Assembly (NCBI GenBank): GCA_019925795.1 | Contig: CM034306.1 | Span: 49,594,758-49,658,757, forward strand | Origin: Dendrobium chrysotoxum | Taxonomy: Eukaryota; Streptophyta; Magnoliopsida; Asparagales; Orchidaceae | DNA: 64,000 bases | Direction of reading: 5' to 3' | In this document: piece after piece, positions 22,101-33,800 of the stretch | Numbering within the stretch: position 1 is the first letter of the stretch | Layout of the letters: the number at the start of each line of letters is the position of its first letter | Notes under the pieces: model-generated | What the model saw: the letters and a program-made list of their open reading frames with translations, nothing else | Told to the model about the DNA's origin: nothing | Databases searched by the model: none | Translations under genes and position numbers: made by a program

Positions 22101-23657
22101 ATTTAATTCTCTTTCCCTAAATGTGCATGGTTTCCTTACCGTGGCTTCGATAGAAACATAAGAAGTGATTTTGTATATGTTTAGTAGTTGTATTTATAAC
22201 TTTTGAATATATCTCCTATGTAGTTCATTAATTATGAGCAGATTGGAGAGGAATTTGAGATCATTTGTGGAATTTATTGTATGCATTTGTTTGACCTGTT
22301 GTGATGAAAGTGAATGTGAGATAGTTTTGTGATGCTTTATGTGGTGGTTGGAAAGATGGGTTTGGTGGGTAGTTATTGGAAGGTGAAGTTTTGGCAAACA
22401 TGTTATAACTCTCTCCCTCTCCTCCTTTCTCTCTACTTCTTTCCCCTTCTCTTTCAGCTACTTCTCTCTACTTGTGGAACGTTTCCAAAAATCAAAATTC
22501 TGAAGAGCTAAGCCGGTGTTCAAGCCTGAAAAGAGGTACGTTAGTATTTAATTGTATTTTATTTTAATTATTTGCTTAATTAATATTAACTTGCTCTAAT
22601 ACAGCCCTTTCTTTCTTTCTTTTTTTGTGTTCCTTGTGAGGTATTTTGGGAGAGCAAAAGAGCAGGGAGCTAGCGGAGTTGCTATGACGAAGGAGCCTAC
22701 ATATATGGATCAGTCACCCCCATTCATTCTGGTGGGGGTGCTACGGACGGAACCACCAAGTCATAGCCCCCGGTGTAGTAAGTTCTCTTTAAACTTAGAA
22801 AGCCCCTTAGAAAGCCTTTGTGTGTGTACGCTCCCCACCCCTTAGGGCCTTATAGAAACTTCATTTATAACTAGGGTTGATCTCTTTTATTTTAGATCCA
22901 CAAACCCATTTTACACATGTACGGATGTCCAAGGGGTTAGAAATAGATTCCTTTTCATCTTATAACATTAGTGACACTTAAGGATAAAAATTAAGGACTG
23001 AGTCCTAGATAACATAAACTTAAGATGCATGCTCCCTTTAGGATAGAGACATAAAACATAGAAAATTTAGTGACACATTTTTCTAGGATTAGTGTGCCTT
23101 AATTTATTAATAACTAGCCAACAAAATCAATAATAATCCACGTCAAATGCATTAAAACACTTAACCCTTAAGCAAATCATAAGCAATATACATAATCTGT
23201 AGAAGTGAAACTTGAACATAAATTTGAACTAAATTTGGTTAACATTTTAATCACCTCCTAATCAAATCGTAATCAACACATATAATCATTAAGAGGGGAA
23301 GCTTGAACATACACCTAAATTAAGTCTAATTAATTCACTAATCACTCTTTAATAAACCTAAGCTTAAAAGATAAGAAATAAATATAGAGATCAAACCTAA
23401 ATTAAAACTCATTAAGTAAAGAGACTTCTAAAAGCTTTAATCAAACTATCTTATAATTAACTACACACATAATTTAAAATTCTTCTAATCTTGAACACTA
23501 ATGAATTAGAACTTAACTAACTAAATGAGCAACACAAGAGGTTCATTAAAAGCTTATCACAATCCAAATCTTATAATTCAATAACTCACTTAAAACTTAA
23601 TCAAATCATTAACTAACCCTCTGAGATCAATCAACAAACCCCTTAATACACAACAAC

Positions 23658-23774
23658 CACTCCAACGATGAAGTTTATTGGATGGACTACTATGGGCTGC
23701 GGGGCTACATGTCCTAAGGAGACCTGGTTTCTTGAGCCTGATGGCACAACGCCACGAATGAATTCAATGGAGTG
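23658..23774 (+). other. Putative multi-branch structured module, unit a (second LTR-X copy)
   Basis: Outer stem CACTCCA with TGGAGTG is perfect here, and the terminal hairpin GTGGC-type is TGGC-acaac-GCCA. The middle hairpin is degraded (acctggtttcttgagcct). Counterpart of 9977-10092. Confidence 0.55.
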
Positions 23775-23836
23775 CTAAAACTTTAAATTAATTGATTATT
23801 AATGGTTTAATCAAATAAAATCTTTAATTCAACCAT

Positions 23837-23939
23837 ATCAACTTGGTTTTTAGGATGAACTACTCGGACTACGGGGCTACGTGTCCTAAGGAGGCCTCGT
23901 TCCTCAAGCCTAGTGGCACAATTCCAAGAACTAGTTGAT
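23837..23939 (+). other. Putative multi-branch structured module, unit b (second LTR-X copy)
   Basis: Outer stem ATCAACT with AGTTGAT is perfect, the arm TTAGGA pairs TCCTAA, and a weaker middle hairpin AGGC-ctcgttcctcaa-GCCT is present. The terminal GTGGC hairpin is damaged (gtggcacaattccaa). It starts 179 bp after unit a. Confidence 0.55.
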
Positions 23940-25595
23940 AGCAAATTTAAATAAATTAACTTTTCAAATCAATAATAAATCATTTTATTCGCCTCTCTTT
24001 TAATTTCTAACAAACTAATTTAACTTAACAAACTAGTTACCACTGGGTAACCTAGGCTTATGAGGCTATTAAGTTAGCCCCAAGGAGGGTGAAATAAATC
24101 TCACGGCCTCGGTGAGCAACAAAGGTGGTAATCACTAAATACTAAAAAATAAAATTCTTAAAATCAATCTTAAGACATTAATACTTAAACTTAAACTAAA
24201 ATTTTCATTTGACTTTTAACAAATCAAATCATAAATAACTTAAATAATTATCCTATATAGGACACACCTAAACTACACAGCCTACTAGACACGCATAGAT
24301 CTATTTGTTAGGACACGACTTCTAGCTTTAGGTTAGGCAGGTGTTTTATTCCTTTCTATCTCTGTGATGTGGCGATTTGCATGTGACATGCGTGCTGGTT
24401 ATCTTAGCTTTTGGTGTTAGATTTTTGTGATGATGATTTTACTTACTACATTATCTTTGTGATGTGATGGGCGATAGATAACCAGTAGGTTAGATACGAT
24501 TTTGATACTGACGATATTTTTTGTAGGTGGCTATGCTCATATAGCGTTAAAGAGGGGGCTAAAAATAAATAAATGATAAATAATTACTACAGGTGCTTCA
24601 GCTACTTATCCCCCAAATAAATAAGAGCATGACCAAGTGTGGCTGGTTTGAGCATTTTTATTTCACATTTAATTGCTTGGGATATTTGATTTTAATTATT
24701 TAGGATAACTCTGTAGGAGAGTCTAGATTTTTTTTAATTCTGATATAGTGTATTCAATGTAAAGAGTTGTAAAAGTCTTTAAATGAGGCACCCACCCATC
24801 TTTTATAAAGACTGGACAGCATGGATTTTATACGATTAGGTGATTTTAGCTGGCTTTCTTTTCAGGCAAGATATAAGTTCGGATTATATTAGTTAGGTCG
24901 TGGATGTTAGTGTTGCTTGTACGACACTACATCTCTTATAGATTTAGGATCAAATGCTGGCGATACTAGTGTACTGCTGTATACCTTATCGGTTGGTAAG
25001 TCCTCTACCTTCCAGAAGCAGTAAATCCCACCTATCTGCGTCACATGGATGATGTTACCTCCATCTTTCTCCCGTACATGTTTGAGTGCAATTTTTTTCT
25101 TTTCAACTTTCTCTTCTTCAGACCGGCTGGGTGATGATATGATCCATGCTTTTTGGCTAGCCTAATCGAACCTTTCACCCCCGTAATTAGGAGAGCCTAG
25201 ATTTTCCCTACGCGCCAAACCCATCTGAGAGAATAATATAGCGTCCTTAATCAAGAGTTTTCTTAGGCCGATGCTTAAGATGTAATTAACCACGGGGGCT
25301 TGCGCCTGCGGGAAACTGATCCGCACATTAAATAAATCTCATTCAAACTGATGTATCGAATGGGGGAAATCTGATGACTTTGATCAGGTCATATATATTA
25401 TTACCCTTCGAGGTGTATAGGTGAAAATCGCTATCCTCCATGGTTAATCATATATATGATCTCATCTGCTCTTCCATTGGCTTGCTTGCTTGGAGTGTAA
25501 AGGCCTACGATCATTTTGTCCTATGGGATAGTGTGATCGTACCCTTTGCATTCTATTCCCCGTGAACAGAATCCTTTTGGAGACCCACAGATTTC

Positions 25596-25612
25596 TGGCG
25601 ATCACGGTGGGA
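25596..25612 (+). other. Candidate primer-binding site of the LTR-X element
   Basis: TGGCGATCACGGTGGGA follows the LTR end by six bases. It has the TGG start and GC content expected of a site matching a tRNA 3' end, and resembles in layout TGGTGACTCCACTTGGGA at 52631. I could not identify the tRNA. Confidence 0.5.
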
Positions 25613-25776
25613 TGGGTTTCTCTCTCTATCTTTGAATTATATATTATTCTCTCTTATATGTATTCCAGGTTTGGTGCTCCTTAGTTAGGTTCTTCTTATT
25701 CCAGCCTTTTGGCTGTTCTACCTTTTCTCTTCTCTTTTTTTCTTGTCATATCATCTGATACTAATTATTTCAGTTT

Positions 25777-27390
25777 GTGCTAGCAGACAGTACGATGACA
25801 TTTTTCGATCCTTCTGTTACCTTTTGTTTTGGCTCTGACTTGCGGGTGACAGTTCCTGAGTCCCTGCTCTCGAGCCTACCTGTAGGAGGGATCACCTTTG
25901 GATCCTTCATCAACTTGGTGTATGTCACCCTTGGCGAGCCAACCCCCTCTGAGGTTGCCACCTTCTCTCCCCCACAGAGGAGAGGGCGTGCAGCCATGCA
26001 TCCTTTTAGACATCCAGTTGCTCGGTAACCTGGCCGACCACCTATTCGTCCCGTTATTATTAGTACGCAGCCTGTGTGCCCCGTGGCTAGGCAGCCAGTG
26101 CCTAGGCCACTTCCTGTTCAGCCAGTTCATTCAACGATCAGGCGGCCAGCGCCTGTAGCTCCAGTTACTCGGACGGCTCCGGCACCTCAGCACCGACAGC
26201 TAGCAGTCCCTCTTCCTGATGCCCCGGTAGAGGTTGCTCGTGCTCGAGTTTCCCCTCTCCTTCCTCTTCGAGGAAGAAGGGTGCCCAGGCTGAGTTGCCT
26301 TCACCCCATACTCATCGGGTTTCCATTTTTGCCCGGCTGTCTCACCCTGAGACTATTGAGCAGACCCCGGCGCTCCTTACTTCAATAGTTCCTGTCCTTC
26401 CAATCTAGTTAGTTGGTACAGATGTAGCATCTTCCTCCACCTCCGACCTTAGGAGAAGGGCTAGGAGGAACAGAAATAGGAGGTTGTGCTTAGCGGCATC
26501 TGAGGCAACAACACAGTATATGGCAGTTTCAGTGGCTTAGTAGAAGCTGGTCCAATAGAGGGTGCTTCTCTTACAGTGGGAGCCACTCCAACCTATAGTT
26601 GTCCACGCTCTGAATGTTGTTGTAGCACCTGAGATCGACGCCATCCAGGGAGGACGCTTCTCCCCGCTAGTGCATAGTGGTGGCGAGGAGGATGCTGTTC
26701 ACATTACGGCGGCCCCTCCTGTCCCCACTACTCTTCCACGTGCCCGAGTCCCCAGGGACAGTGTTGCTAGGTCCCTCACCCAGAGGATCAAAAGCATTAT
26801 CAGTTCAGTGTGTAATAGAGGCCGTGTTAGCGAGGAGAAGTTACTCAACCAGATCTCTTAGGTACATGCTCAGTTACAGAGGCAGTCTGTCAGACAGAGT
26901 TACCAGTGGCGGAGAGGATAGCCGCCACGTCAGTAGCAGACTTGAGCAGTCACCATAGTTAGACCTCGGACTGACACCCCTATAGTTGGATGATGCCCAC
27001 GTCATCATGGACATCGCCCGGAGTAGGATCTTATTCGGCCCCAGCTTATTTCAGTAGTTGTTATCCCACCCCCACAGTTGGATATTTCTACTAGATCCCA
27101 TCGTAGTAGATGGGTTTGAAGATGTCGGTAGGTAGACCGACCTGTCGAGACAGAGCAAATGGTTGGGAAGATTCAGCGTATTGATACATTTCCTTCAGGA
27201 TCAGTGGCAGTTTCGATGAGTTGTGATGATGCAGCAGAGGTTGAGGATAGTACCCTGGCTTGAGCGGAGCCAGTTTTTATTCCTAGTCCCCATAGGATCT
27301 CCTGTCCTATGGGTCCATACATAGAAGCCCTTTGTCAGACCTTCTATGGTGAGGACTTACTCAGAGAAGAGTCAGACGAGGTCATCCCCG
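25777..27390 (+). pseudogene. Decayed proline-rich gag-like ORF of the LTR-X element
   Basis: A frame from about 25777 reads TFFDPSVTFCFGSDLRVTV; after one stop (26026) it continues in the same frame with RPPIRPVIIS and repeated PVARQPVPRPLPVQPV-type Pro/Val/Arg-rich sequence to about 26300. After a frame change come a basic stretch (DLRRRARRNRNRRLCLAASE) and GGRFSPLVHSGGEEDAVHI followed by APPVPTT. The last module resembles GSRFHPLSATAREESVLHI and PPTP in the other LTR-X interior (54.8 kb). No protease, integrase, RT or RNase H is present between here and 27400. I do not recognise a family; a gag-like or accessory protein is inference. Confidence 0.5.
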
Positions 27391-27404
27391 ATAATCCATG
27401 TGGG

Positions 27405-27974
27405 TCGGGTTGAATCGGGTGAACCCAATAATCCATATGGGTCTAGTCTGGGTTGAAATACCTTACCCGTTTGCACAAACGGGTCAGGTTAAGGTCAGCC
27501 CGTCTAAAATAGGGTTAATCAGAGTTTGACCTGAACTCGACCTGTGTGCCTTTTTTGACACCCCTAGGTGAGCAAGTTCGTTGGTCCAATAGGATTTACG
27601 AAGGATGTTGCAGACACCGAGTCTGAATGGGTAGCCCACAGCCGCAACTAGATCATCAATGGAGTGCAGGTCCGGTTATGTCATCGTCGGCGACGCTTTA
27701 TGGCACACCTAGCCAAAGAAGTTTTAATGGACAGCCTCAACTGGATCAGCAGGGAACCAGAGATGCACGGGTTAACGACTCGCCTCGTCTGTTAGCTAGG
27801 TTAGCCGGGTCAACTTCGAGTTTTTGGGTCAACTCGAACCCGACCCATTTTTCAAATGGGTAAAAAATTTGAACCTAGACCCAAACCATTTTACAAATGG
27901 GTTGACCCAAACTTAAATTTGTTCGGGTTGGGTCCAGGTTGGGTTTCGGGTCTTGTCAAATTTTGACACCCCTA
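27405..27974. mobile_element. hAT-like remnant with two element ends in the same direction
   Basis: A partial end (27405-27567, closing with 'ttttttgacacccctag') is followed by the repeat of 18925-19104 and then a second end (27800-27974, closing with 'tttgacacccctag'). This matches the centre and right side of the palindromic element at 17.3-19.1 kb. It is joined to the truncated interior of the LTR-X element on its left. No transposase frame. Confidence 0.65.
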
Positions 27975-28148
27975 GAGGCCAATGTAAAGCCTTTAAGAAC
28001 TCAACTCCATGCAAAGGACTCGCCTACAAAGTCTTGTTCTGCATGAATTTTCTAGAGGACTAGCTCGATACACTCGTCAGCAAAGACTGGGGTAAAGGTC
28101 TCATAATGGAATCAATAATTATATTAAAGATATAGAGTTATGCATGCA
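27975..28148 (+). repeat. Second copy of the ~170-bp repeat at 2829-2999
   Basis: Starts 'gaggccaatgtaaagcct' directly after a hAT-like end and stops near 'gcatgcat', where a Copia LTR begins. Being flanked by two insertions, it probably represents older host-repeat DNA. Confidence 0.8.
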
Positions 28149-28150
28149 TA

Positions 28151-28447
28151 TGAAGAGCAGCTTCTCCTGGTTCATCACATACTATCCAAACTTGCAACAA
28201 GCAAACATTAAGCAAAAGCAAAACAAAGAAGGAGAAGAAAATCGGTGTAGGAAGATTGTTCACATTTGATTCACTTATTTACTATAGCTTTTACATCAGT
28301 ATATGTAGCCTAGTATATTGACAAGGACACATATCGTATGGATTAAGTTGGTTAGACAACAATGGTCATGATGCAAGATCATTGAAAAGAAATTCTATTT
28401 CACAGAAGTAGTGGAAGAATCAAGTTGATATGTTGGCTTGCTTATCA
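28151..28447 (-). repeat. LTR of a second Copia element (3' LTR)
   Basis: On the minus strand it follows the pol stop codon and a purine-rich tract (CTTGAGAGGAGG), begins TGATAAGC and ends ...TCTTCA. About 297 bp. Only one LTR is present in the window. The outer boundary is inferred from the repeat sequence it interrupts. Confidence 0.6.
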
Positions 28448-29038
28448 CCTCCTCTCAAGCTAGCATTTGGTTCCAAAATGGTAAGCTTGCTGCAGAGCTC
28501 TTGAAAACATGGAAGAGATATGCTTTGGTAAATAAATCGGCCAACTGATCTATAGTATGAACATTAGACACTTGTAATAGATTGTTCTTAATGCACTCAC
28601 CAACAAAATGAAAATATATTTCAATATATTTAGTTCGGGCATGGAAAATGGGATTATTGGCTAGAGCAATGGAAGAGATATTGTCACAAAATAAGGTTGT
28701 AGGAGATGAAGAATAAATTTTAAATTCTTGTAATATCCTTGTATGCCAAATAATAACCGTAGCAGCTACTGCAAGTGCTCGGTATTCTGCTTCAGTGGAA
28801 GATCTAGCAACTATTTTCTATTTCTTGACTTGCCAATTAGTAAGTGTGCATCCTAACAATGCACAATAACAGTTTGTAGATTTTCAATCAATGGGATCAC
28901 CATCCCAATAAGAATCAGAATAGACATAGAGAATAAGATTAACTACAGTAATTGGTAGGCCAAAGGTAAGTATACCTTTGATGTATCGTAAAAGATGTTA
29001 AAGAATCTTGAAATCATCTTCCTAAGGTTGATGCATAT
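28448..29038 (-). pseudogene. Copia RNase H end of pol, truncated
   Basis: The minus strand reads MHQP, DDFKIL, HLLRYIKGILTFGLPI, then YSDSYWDGDPID, CALLGCTLTNWQVKK, VARSSTEAEYRALAVAATVI, LFCDNISSIALANNPIFHAR, KYIEIYFHFVGECI, and VHTIDQLADLFTKAY. These are the connection and RNase H of a Copia polyprotein; D, E and D of the RNase H active site (SDS, EAEY, CDN) are all present, with a few stops upstream. The reading frame stops exactly at 29038, where a giant LTR starts, so that LTR probably inserted into this element and the rest was lost. Confidence 0.9.
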
Positions 29039-29592
29039 TGTTGACCTCATTTTTATTTTGGTTTGCCCTTGAGCACATTTTGGTGAGCTAATTGAGCCCC
29101 GTTGTGACTAATTCAACTCAAATTGACGTCGGTTTAGGTTTGATTGCATCAGTTCAAGTTTAGTTTCATTAAACTGACTCGATAATACCCAATTGAATTT
29201 GAATTGACTAGAGGTTGAGTTGAATTAGAACCAATTATGTTCAATTAAACCAAATTAATTCATTTGAGTCTTGTCGAACCCAATTCGGGCCAAATCGATG
29301 TCAATTTGAGTTTGATTTTGTCAAATTAAAATAATCAAACCCAATTGAGCATGGATCGACTCGAATTGATTCAAATTGAGTTCCATTTAAACTCAAATGT
29401 GGGTCATGCTAGCCTAATTAGTGTTAGGATATGTCGAATTAGCTTTCTAATGAGTTTAAATCCATTTCTAAACCAAGAAATTTAATCGAATGACTTAAAT
29501 CAAATTAGCAGCTTATCCGAGGTCTCAGCTTGATATCTGCGATCTCCAGCAACAATGGCAGAGATATGAAGCAGAAAATGGGCTCAATTTGT

Positions 29593-29760
29593 GGTAAAAT
29601 TATTCGGTACGTTGTCCGGACGTAACTCTACATCCGGACGCCTGTGTAATGGCGACACGTAGCGACCTGAATGCGCGGTGACCCAGCTCGACTAGAAGTC
29701 CAAATGACGTAGGTGCCGAAATAATTTATGCACGGCCCGACGACCTGACCCAGTTTGGAC
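29593..29760 (+). repeat. MULE left terminal inverted repeat
   Basis: Begins GGTAAAATTATTCGGTACG, then GTTGTCCGGACGTAACTC and CTGTGTAATGGCGACACGTA. It matches the inverted right end with few differences for about 110 bp, and again more weakly around GCACGGCCCGACGACCTG near 29732. Confidence 0.85.
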
Positions 29761-30089
29761 GTGCAAATTTAATAGCAAATAACCGCAACCACTCGTAAAA
29801 ATTCAAAACACGAAGCTTTTCACTCTCTGCAACTATTCATCATCGGGAAAAACTTTAGGGTTCGCTCATCACCTTCATTACAGAAATATAATCTGAATTA
29901 ATGCTGCATGTCAGTAGTTTATAAAGAGAAACGTGTAGTCGTCTTTCGTTGCTTATCATTTCTTATCCTGTAAAATAAAGAAATGTAAATGTGTTTATAT
30001 CATTTAGGGTTTAAAACAGTATCAGGATTTGTAATGTTTAGAACGATGAACCGTAATAAAAGAATTTTCACTAGCAATTGGTATCAGAA

Positions 30090-30800
30090 CACTGTACCGA
30101 GTATAACAGTCGGTACTGTTATAAATTCCTCATTAGCGTTCGATATTGATATGCGGTGATTTAGGGTTCGGTTTAAAATTGTAATGCCTGGTGTAAAAAC
30201 CTATATATGTATGTTTTTAATAAGGTAATGAAGCCCCGAAGAGTGTACAGATTCTAACAGTTGGGTATATCCTTTATACCGATCGGTACCGAGAAGGTAC
30301 CAAGCATTATCGCTCGGTATTCTTCGGTGTTGATCGGTATTTCTCGGTACCGACTTTGTCTCTGAACAATTCCGGCATAATGGATCGGTACTAATTTGTA
30401 TTGTACGTACTGATTGGTATTGCTCGGAATTGATCATTATTGCTCGGAACTTCTTGATATTTATTGTTGTACCGAGTAATATTGTTCATTAATAATCGAT
30501 ATTGGTCGAATTCTAATAGGTTTTGCTCGGTACATCTTGATATTTATTATTGTACCGAGTAATTTATTTCATTAATAATCGGTATTGCTCGGTACTGATA
30601 GGTATTATTTGGTACTTCTTGATATTTATTGTTATACCGAGTAATTATGTTCATTACTAATCGGTATTGCTCGGTACTGATAGGTATTACTTGGTACATC
30701 TCAAAATTTGTTGTTGTACTGAGTGATTTTGTTCATTACTCCTCGGTATTTCTCAGTACTTATAGGTATTACTCGGTACTGATGGGTATTACTTGATAAC
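30090..30800 (+). repeat. TCGGTA(T/C)T array 1, first intron of the Ulp1-like gene
   Basis: A long run of irregular repeats built from TCGGTATT, GCTCGGTACT, GATAGGTATTAC and ATTGTTGTACCGAGTAAT. Longer units of about 100-110 bp are visible, for example around 30470, 30560 and 30650. It is followed by a splice-acceptor-like ...TTGCAG at 30821-30824 and then the coding block. Motifs lie mostly on the plus strand, the strand of the gene. Confidence 0.8.
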
Positions 30801-30824
30801 TTATTATGTATACCAATGTTGCAG

Positions 30825-33800
30825 GGATATTCACCGCCTATTCATTTTCGATGCAGAACATCCACAATTAGAGAAGTTTGTAATCATTTAGTAAGTACGT
30901 TCGGTCAATAATTTGTGGATAGACTGACGCAGCTCCAACTCAATCAATTCCTAGCCTTGCCTGCATTCCGTCAGAATGTACCCCTGGTGCATAAGATTCT
31001 GACAAAATGGGACATTCGAAAGTAATATTTTGTTGTTAAAGGATAAAGCATACCATTCACAACAGATGAGGTTGCCCTTATACTTGGGTTTCCCAATCGA
31101 GGATTAAAATTCGTGCGTGGAAGTGATAGAATTATCGAAAAAACTTCCAATGACGTTAGGCATGAGATTGAAAGTCTTCCTGCCTCTACTCCGATTGAAG
31201 ATCTTGTGAAGACATTTATATTTTACTTACTTTCAAACCTATTTTTTCCCATGGCCAACTTCAAGATACCTGCAATAATACCTAGTGTGGCTGATAAAGT
31301 TGATCAATTTTTAACATACAACTGGCGAGCATCGATTAGTGAATTCCTAATGATTGAATTCAATAGAATAGGCAGAAATATTTCCAAAGGCAGCCCACTG
31401 GGTTACATAAATAAATTTGTACACATTTTAATTATGAGTAGATATGTAATTTTCAATTTTTTAAGATCACTATAAAAGCAAACTCAATTTAGAATGTTAA
31501 TTATTTCTCAAAATATACAGATTTGGTTTCTAGAGCATACAACTATCCGTGATCCAGTGGACGAATAGTCCCGACCTCATTTAGTTTGTTGGGACAGTCA
31601 GATTAAGTATAGTGAGAAGGACCTTTCCAAATTATTTGGTGGTCTACGGAAAAATCAGGTACTGATTGTAGAAGTATTCATACTAATTTCTTATTGAGCT
31701 GAAGGTGTTAAAATTGGCATGCAGATTGTCCAACAATTCGAAGGAGTAACATAATTGGAGAGAACGTTACTACAGAGTTCCACAGTTCATCCTGAACAGA
31801 AAATGTCATCCACACCTGAAAATGTGCTACAAATTGAATTCCATCAACCATCTAGTCCCCAAACTTCCCCTGAAAGATCCCCCAGGCCCTCCAGTCCAGT
31901 CAGCTCCCCAATGATTCCAAGCCAACCCAGAACCCATAGAAGGCAACCCACTACCTGAAGTAGAGCATCAAAAGAAAAGAAACAAACTGCAGATGTCAAT
32001 AATGATGTTAACTTAAAGAGTTTGCAAGATGCATACAAAAAGCTGATAGCACAGAATAAATCACTAGTTAAGAAGTTAACTGCTGTTGAAACGACCTCCA
32101 CTTTGTTAGAGAGGCGTGTCAAAGCTCTTGAACAATCAGTTTCTGAAATGAGGGAAAAGGAAAATCGAAACTTCAAGGAATAGACATGTTTTTAGTCGAA
32201 CATTTCCCTACTACATATACAGCTTTTCAAATGGGGAATTATTCCGACTCTACCTCGAGGACCATTAGTGAGCATAATGTATTTAGACCAAAAGCTGCTA
32301 ATACTCTTGAAGATGTAACACACCCAAAATCAGCTGAGGAAGCACACGAGGTTGTTGACAATGCCTCAAATGAAATAACAAAACAAGAAGGCCAACAAGA
32401 TGTTGTTGCTACAGGAGAATTAGCAGCTTCTGGGCTTATTGCTGCAAATGAAATAACAAAACTGGAGGCCCTACAGGAGGTTCTTGACATTGCAAAGGAA
32501 ATAAATAAACCGGAGGACCAACAGGATTTTACTGAAATTGCTGCGAAGGAAATAACAAATCCCGAGGAAGCACCGAATGTTGTTGACATTGCAGTTAAGG
32601 AACTAACAAAACTGGAGGAAGAGGAAGATATGGGATTTGCTTCTTCTTCCCATACTGGAATAGCTAGAAGGGTGCAGCATCGGGTTGGGAGGAAAAGAAA
32701 AATGGTGCAATCTCCCTTCACGACTGGTGCTAGGAAACAAAAAAAATAAATTTGCGATAGAATAAGCAGGTAACTACACCTAATATAGAAGTTGATACAA
32801 ATAAAGGCACAACTGAGAAGGTGCCGCCTAAGAGTTTAGATATTATTGAAGTTGGTACTGAAAGTAAGATAGAAGCAAGGCCAGCTGAAACAGCACCTGA
32901 GTACTGTGGTCGAACAGTAATAAGCGATGAAAAATGTATATTCATTGACACATGTCTCAAAAAATACAAGGATAAGTGAGTGCCATGCGTATATTACTGT
33001 GATTATTAATTTGCAGAAGATGATTTATGGTCGGTATTAGTCGGTATTAACGAGTAATTACTCGGTATTACTGTGGAATAACTCGGTTTTACGAGGAATT
33101 ACTCGGTATTACCGCGTCATTGGTCAATATTAGCCGGTATTACCGAGGAATTGGTCAATATTACAGATGACTTACTCGGTATCAATGCTGAATTACTCGG
33201 TATTAGTCGGTATTACAGAGGAATTATGCGAAAAAACTCGGTATTACCGAGGAATTACTCGGTATTACCGCGGCATTGGTCGGTATTAGTCGGTATTACC
33301 GAGGAATTACTCGGTATTACCGCGGCATTGGTCAGTATTAGTCGGTATTATCGAGGAATTGGTCGGTATTACAGATGAATTACTCGGTATCAACCCGAAA
33401 TTTAGTCGGTATTACTCGGTATTGCATAGGAATTACTCGGTACTATTTTTCTCCAACTGTATATACTAATTATTTCTTACAGGAAAGACATGATCTATGC
33501 TTCTGGGTAAGTTTTTATTTATAGAACCCAAATTGATGAACTTTTAATGTCAGAGTACCTTGATACAAATCACGTGGATACATTTGGTATTTTTTTGGTG
33601 GAAAAGAGCCAGATGTGCCCTGGCCTCTATTTACCATTCCTATTTGTTTCTAGCTTCCACTAGGTGAGTTAAATTATTAAAATAATGTTTTGCTTTATCA
33701 CAAATAAATTTATTTTTTTGCTTATAACAGGGTTATAAGGCATATAACGCAGAGACCAAAGGATTTGTTTCCCATATAAACAAAGAATCTGTTAGTGCCG

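Larger units (their letters stand above)
19105..25589 (+). mobile_element. Giant LTR (LTR-X family), 6485 bp, left LTR
   Basis: Begins TGTTGCCCTCGATTTTGG, similar to the start at 29039, and ends ...AGACCCACA, six bases before a primer-site-like sequence. Collinear blocks shared with 29039-42950 are: the start region; a GC/CT-rich block (19.56-20.34 kb); 'gccggtgt(t/g)caag' (22512 and 39880) followed by a 'ggtgggggtgcta' block (22727 and 40080); the 'gggttagaaata' block (22936 and 40286); the structured pair (23.66-23.94 kb); 'aagttagccccaagga(g/t)ggtg' (24071 and 41370); and 'gattttat(a/g)cgatta' (24825 and 42930). The 3' part (25273 onward) also matches 12429 and 59190. Short frames in the CT-rich block are compositional. 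Confidence 0.75.

Noticed and set aside
32239..32721. 160-codon minus-strand frame opposite the acidic repeats
   Set aside because: Antisense shadow of the Ulp1-like acidic repeat frame; no domain of its own.
30090..33450. Possible CRISPR-like array from regular repeats
   Set aside because: Repeats are irregular, have no unique spacers of constant length, and lie in introns of a plant transposon.
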